This document shows, one piece after another, positions 6,907-9,290 of a stretch of DNA of 9,290 nucleotides. Below the pieces are notes generated by a model. That model saw nothing but the letters and a program-made list of their open reading frames with translations. It did not search any database and had not been told where the DNA came from. This stretch comes from Pseudomonadales bacterium (lineage in GTDB: Bacteria > Pseudomonadota > Gammaproteobacteria > Pseudomonadales > Moraxellaceae). The translations under genes and the position numbers were made by a program. Numbering within the stretch: the stretch's first letter is position 1; each line of letters begins with the position of its first letter. The stretch lies in NCBI GenBank assembly GCA_013043915.1, contig JABEVH010000295.1:1-9290 (forward strand). The letters run 5' to 3'.

Positions 6907-6913
6907 TATCATA
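6907..6913. promoter_or_regulatory. Overlapping divergent -10 candidates between pyrE and exoA
   Basis: TATCAT on the plus strand (6907-6912) and TATGAT on the minus strand (6908-6913) each match the -10 consensus at five of six bases and occupy almost the same bases. They lie about mid-way in the 74-base divergent gap, 30 bases before the exoA ATG and 39 before the pyrE ATG. No convincing -35 box stands at 16-18 bases on either side, so this is only a candidate. Confidence 0.28.
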
Positions 6914-6942
6914 AACGTATTACACCATGTTGGGCCATGTTC

Positions 6943-7707
6943 ATGCGTATCGTTTCTGCCAATCTCAATGGACTGCGCTCGGCAACCAGCAAGGGATTTA
7001 TCCACTGGATGCAGCATAGTGGTGCTGACATCGTTTGTGTTCAGGAAACCAAGGCACAAGAACATCAGTTAGGTGATGATCATCGCCCTTCTAATTGGTA
7101 CAGCCATTTTTTTGATGCCGAGCGCCCAGGTTACAGCGGCACGGGCATCTACAGTCGTATCCAACCTGATCAAATCCGTCGGGGCTTGGGCTTTCCCCTT
7201 TGTGATGGCGAAGGGCGTTGGCTGGAAGCCCATTTTGGTGAGCTGATTGTGGTGTCGCTTTATCTGCCCTCAGGTAGCTCAGGGCCTGAGGCGCAAGCAC
7301 GCAAAGACTCTTTTCTTAACTTATTGATGCCCGAGCTACAAAAGCGTGTCCTAGCCGGTCAACAGCTTATCATTTGCGGTGACTGGAATATTGCCCACCA
7401 GTCCATAGATCTTAAAAATTGGCGTGGCAACCAAAAAAATTCCGGGTTTTTGCCCCATGAACGCGCTTGGCTAACTCAACTCTTCGATGAGGTGGGTATG
7501 ATTGATGCCTTCAGGCAAGTCGATGACCGTCCTGAGCAGTATACGTGGTGGTCCAATCGTGGACAGGCTTATGCCAACAACGCAGGTTGGCGTATCGACT
7601 ACCAGATAACTTCTGCCAACCTGCGTTTACGCATTAAGGCAGCTAACATATACAAGGAGCAGCGGTTCTCTGACCACGCTCCATTGATCATGGATTATGA
7701 CTTGTGA
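6943..7707 (+). CDS. exoA: Exodeoxyribonuclease III / AP endonuclease (ExoA type, Crc locus)
   Basis: A 254-residue endonuclease/exonuclease/phosphatase-fold protein that would cut DNA at abasic sites in base excision repair and may degrade 3' ends. Catalytic motifs are complete: Asn7 in SANLNGLRS, Glu35 in QETK, Asp147 and Asn149 in CGDWNIAH, Asp219 in GWRIDYQ and Asp244-His245 in FSDHAPLIMDY. It sits head to head with pyrE, the place of crc in Pseudomonas. Crc is a catalytically dead relative that acts in translational repression; here the residues lost in Crc are present, so I call an active nuclease. The ATG at 6943 fits the family N-terminus (MRIVSAN); the ATG at 6937 is possible, and the one at 6871 would add 24 unrelated residues. 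No strong ribosome binding site is seen. The TGA overlaps the next gene's GTG as GTGA. Confidence 0.93.
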   Translation: MRIVSANLNGLRSATSKGFIHWMQHSGADIVCVQETKAQEHQLGDDHRPSNWYSHFFDAERPGYSGTGIYSRIQPDQIRRGLGFPLCDGEGRWLEAHFGELIVVSLYLPSGSSGPEAQARKDSFLNLLMPELQKRVLAGQQLIICGDWNIAHQSIDLKNWRGNQKNSGFLPHERAWLTQLFDEVGMIDAFRQVDDRPEQYTWWSNRGQAYANNAGWRIDYQITSANLRLRIKAANIYKEQRFSDHAPLIMDYDL

Positions 7708-8339
7708 AAAAATATGCCGGTGCCCCTGATTCTGCAACCTTGGCGCGCTGGCGCCAGGATATTATCATCGAAGCTGATATCGATGGCTCGTCTTTAAGTC
7801 TGGTCAGTACTTGGGGATTATTTTCCCCTGAAGCCATCGATGAAGGTTCTCGCTTGCTGCTCCGTTACCTTGATATTGAACGTACGGATGATGTTCTTGA
7901 TCTTGGTTGTGGTTACGGTGTTCTGGGCCTAACCCTGGCTAAGCGTGCCCCTGAAGGTCAAACACTTATGGTTGACAAGGATTTTGTTGCCGTGGATTAC
8001 GCTCGCCGCAATATCACACGCAATCATTTGAGCAATGCCGAAGCTCAGTTAAGTAATGGACTGCAAAACATCGATCCGACAAGACTCTTTGACCATGTGG
8101 TCTGTAATCTTCCCGCCAAGGCCAGCAAGGAACAGCATTACTTGTTCCTTGTCGATGCCCATGCCCGCCTCAAACCTGGCGGTCGTATGACCCTGGTCAC
8201 CATCAATGGTCTAAGAGAATTCATGGCACGCACGTTACATGAAGTTTTTGGTAATCATGAAAAGCTCAAACAAGGCAGCACGTACACCGTAACTGCCGGG
8301 GTCAAGACACATCCGCTTCCTCCTGGACGAGCAATTTGA
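7704..8339 (+). CDS. Class I SAM-dependent methyltransferase, RsmC/MJ0882-like (MTS domain)
   Basis: A 211-residue protein with a short N-terminal segment and a single Rossmann methyltransferase domain. WGLFSPEAIDEGSRLLL at 37-53 resembles the GVFS...LDxGSxLLL entry of the RsmC/RlmG and archaeal MJ0882 group. The SAM loop VLDLGCGYGVLG is at 64-75 and Asp91 (MVDKD) would bind the ribose. Motif IV, normally NPPF/Y in nucleic acid N-methyltransferases, is NLPA at 135-138. LKPGGRMTLVT and VFGNHEKLKQGSTYTV complete the fold. The target is probably a guanine in RNA, but the altered motif IV leaves this open. It lacks the extra N-terminal domain of E. coli RsmC. The GTG start overlaps the exoA stop (GTGA), so the two are coupled. 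Its 3' end overlaps the convergent WYL regulator gene by 38 bases. Confidence 0.85.
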   Translation: MKKYAGAPDSATLARWRQDIIIEADIDGSSLSLVSTWGLFSPEAIDEGSRLLLRYLDIERTDDVLDLGCGYGVLGLTLAKRAPEGQTLMVDKDFVAVDYARRNITRNHLSNAEAQLSNGLQNIDPTRLFDHVVCNLPAKASKEQHYLFLVDAHARLKPGGRMTLVTINGLREFMARTLHEVFGNHEKLKQGSTYTVTAGVKTHPLPPGRAI

Positions 8340-9252
8340 GGTTCCATATGTCATCACCCATGCCGCGCAGCCAGCGGTGCAAGGTATGAGACTCCTCGAG
8401 AGTAGCCTGAATTTCCAGGCTGTCTTCATGTATCGTGACCTTTTGCTCCGGGTGTAGGGGAAGATCCAATAGATGGGCACCCACCTCAGTCTTGATATGA
8501 AAACTAAGATTGATACGCTGACCCTGTCGGTGGAAATCTCCACGGCCGTCATAATCACTTAATTTAAACCCCGCAGGCCGTTCAACACGGTCATGCCCCA
8601 TATGGGCCTGATGGATGCGAAACAAACTGACGTGTTCAACTTCAGATTGGCCCATACGGTTAAAAACAAGATAAAGTCCATGTCCCTTTTGAATCAGACC
8701 TAGGGGAGCGACCCTATATTCATGCAACTCTTCATGTAAATCGATGTAGCTGATACCCAACTCTAAGTCCCTAAAGATAGCTTCGCTGATCACGGCTAAA
8801 ATTTCAGAATCCAGTTTGGGGGCATGGAAGGGTAGGCCTGCGGGCTCCACCCTGATTCTATCTTGCCATTGTTTAATGGCACTGCTACCTGCATGCGTGG
8901 AGTCCAAGGCTGCAGAAGACAAAAATTGAATATTTTGTCTAGCCAGTGCTATCAACATGGTTTCCATATCACCCAGCATGCCAGCTACCCAAGGGTGACT
9001 CCCGGGTGACCAACGGTAACCATAGGGTTTGTCACGCACATCGCATTCGATACCACACTCATCAACCAGCCTGCGCAAAATTCGCTGCACCGTCCTTTCG
9101 CTCACAACGATGCCATGAATTTCCTGCAATTGCTGCAGAACCTGACGCGAGGTTATCCTGGAGCGATGTGGAACCATACTTAAAATAGCCAGAGCCAGTC
9201 GCAAAACTCCCGGGTTTTCATAATCAGGTAGTGCTGGCTTGTGCTTATCCAT
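8302..9252 (-). CDS. HTH-WYL domain transcriptional regulator
   Basis: A 316-residue cytoplasmic regulator. Residues about 15-80 form a winged helix-turn-helix: ITSRQVLQQL, then SERTVQRILRRL (51-62) as the likely recognition helix and a wing with KPYGYRW. A WYL domain covers about 150-225, with EYRVAPLGLIQKG and LYL at 193-195 in the place of the name-giving WYL, then VSLFRIHQA. The last 80 residues, with a conserved-looking DLPLHPEQ segment and a closing helix, fit the WCX domain. WYL proteins bind nucleic acid or nucleotide ligands and control DNA repair or phage defence genes in several bacteria (BrxR, CapW, PafBC). The target here is unknown; nothing in the window points to a defence system. 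GGGGGCTAGG stands just before the ATG. The promoter lies in the last 38 bases or beyond, and the gene overlaps the methyltransferase gene tail to tail. Confidence 0.92.
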   Translation of the reverse strand: MDKHKPALPDYENPGVLRLALAILSMVPHRSRITSRQVLQQLQEIHGIVVSERTVQRILRRLVDECGIECDVRDKPYGYRWSPGSHPWVAGMLGDMETMLIALARQNIQFLSSAALDSTHAGSSAIKQWQDRIRVEPAGLPFHAPKLDSEILAVISEAIFRDLELGISYIDLHEELHEYRVAPLGLIQKGHGLYLVFNRMGQSEVEHVSLFRIHQAHMGHDRVERPAGFKLSDYDGRGDFHRQGQRINLSFHIKTEVGAHLLDLPLHPEQKVTIHEDSLEIQATLEESHTLHRWLRGMGDDIWNLKLLVQEEADVS

Positions 9253-9290
9253 GCAACCTAGCCCCCAAAATACGGTGGCCAGCTGATGAC

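Noticed and set aside
6943..7707. Calling this gene crc
   Set aside because: Crc lacks the catalytic acidic residues; here QETK, GDWN, RIDYQ and SDH are all intact, so the nuclease call is better.
8302..9252. Phage-defence island based on the WYL regulator
   Set aside because: All other genes in view are housekeeping or repair genes; one WYL protein at the edge is not enough.

Overview
The window looks like a chromosomal housekeeping segment of a gammaproteobacterium or a close relative such as the Acidithiobacillia. This rests on the gene order gshB-tonB-yqgE-ruvX next to pyrB and a non-catalytic pyrC', which resembles the Pseudomonas aeruginosa block PA0407-PA0401, and on pyrE lying head to head with an exonuclease III-type gene, as pyrE and crc do in Pseudomonas. 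Base composition looks roughly balanced. I cannot name the genus. I see no tRNA, rRNA, insertion sequence, CRISPR array or prophage gene.

Layout, left to right. (1) The left edge holds the 3' end of a sugar-nucleotide epimerase-type gene (+ strand). (2) pyrB-pyrC' (minus strand, GTGA overlap) encode aspartate transcarbamoylase and its dihydroorotase-like partner; the partner has lost almost all zinc ligands. (3) A small outer-membrane beta-barrel gene reads rightward, divergent from pyrB; a 123-base gap between them carries a perfect 8-bp inverted repeat. (4) A tightly packed minus-strand operon, pyrE-gshB-tonB-yqgE-ruvX, spans about 3.5 kb: orotate phosphoribosyltransferase, glutathione synthetase, a TonB energy transducer with a Gln-rich linker, a UPF0301 protein and the RuvX/YqgF nuclease. 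(5) Divergent from pyrE are exoA (AP endonuclease/exonuclease III family) and, with a GTGA overlap, an RsmC/MJ0882-like SAM methyltransferase. (6) The right edge holds a minus-strand HTH-WYL transcriptional regulator whose promoter lies at or beyond the window end.

How the genes fit together. pyrB, pyrC' and pyrE are steps or assembly factors of de novo UMP synthesis, but they lie in two separate operons and no catalytic pyrC is present here. gshB serves redox homeostasis, tonB serves outer-membrane energy coupling (in P. aeruginosa the tonB3 gene at this place is needed for type IV pilus function), and ruvX and exoA handle RNA or DNA processing and repair. The genome is compact: all three convergent gene pairs touch or overlap, no gap reaches 300 bases (the largest are 123, 74 and 65), and no classic hairpin-plus-T-run terminator was found. 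Several annotated-looking long starts are probably too long; I moved the starts of pyrB, gshB, exoA and the barrel gene to internal ATGs with better family fit or ribosome binding sites.

I did not find a clear undescribed system. The most rewarding points are the inactive PyrC', the unusual TonB linker, the catalytically intact Crc-locus nuclease paired with a methyltransferase, the barrel gene at a position where Pseudomonas carries pyrR, and the dyad upstream of pyrB.
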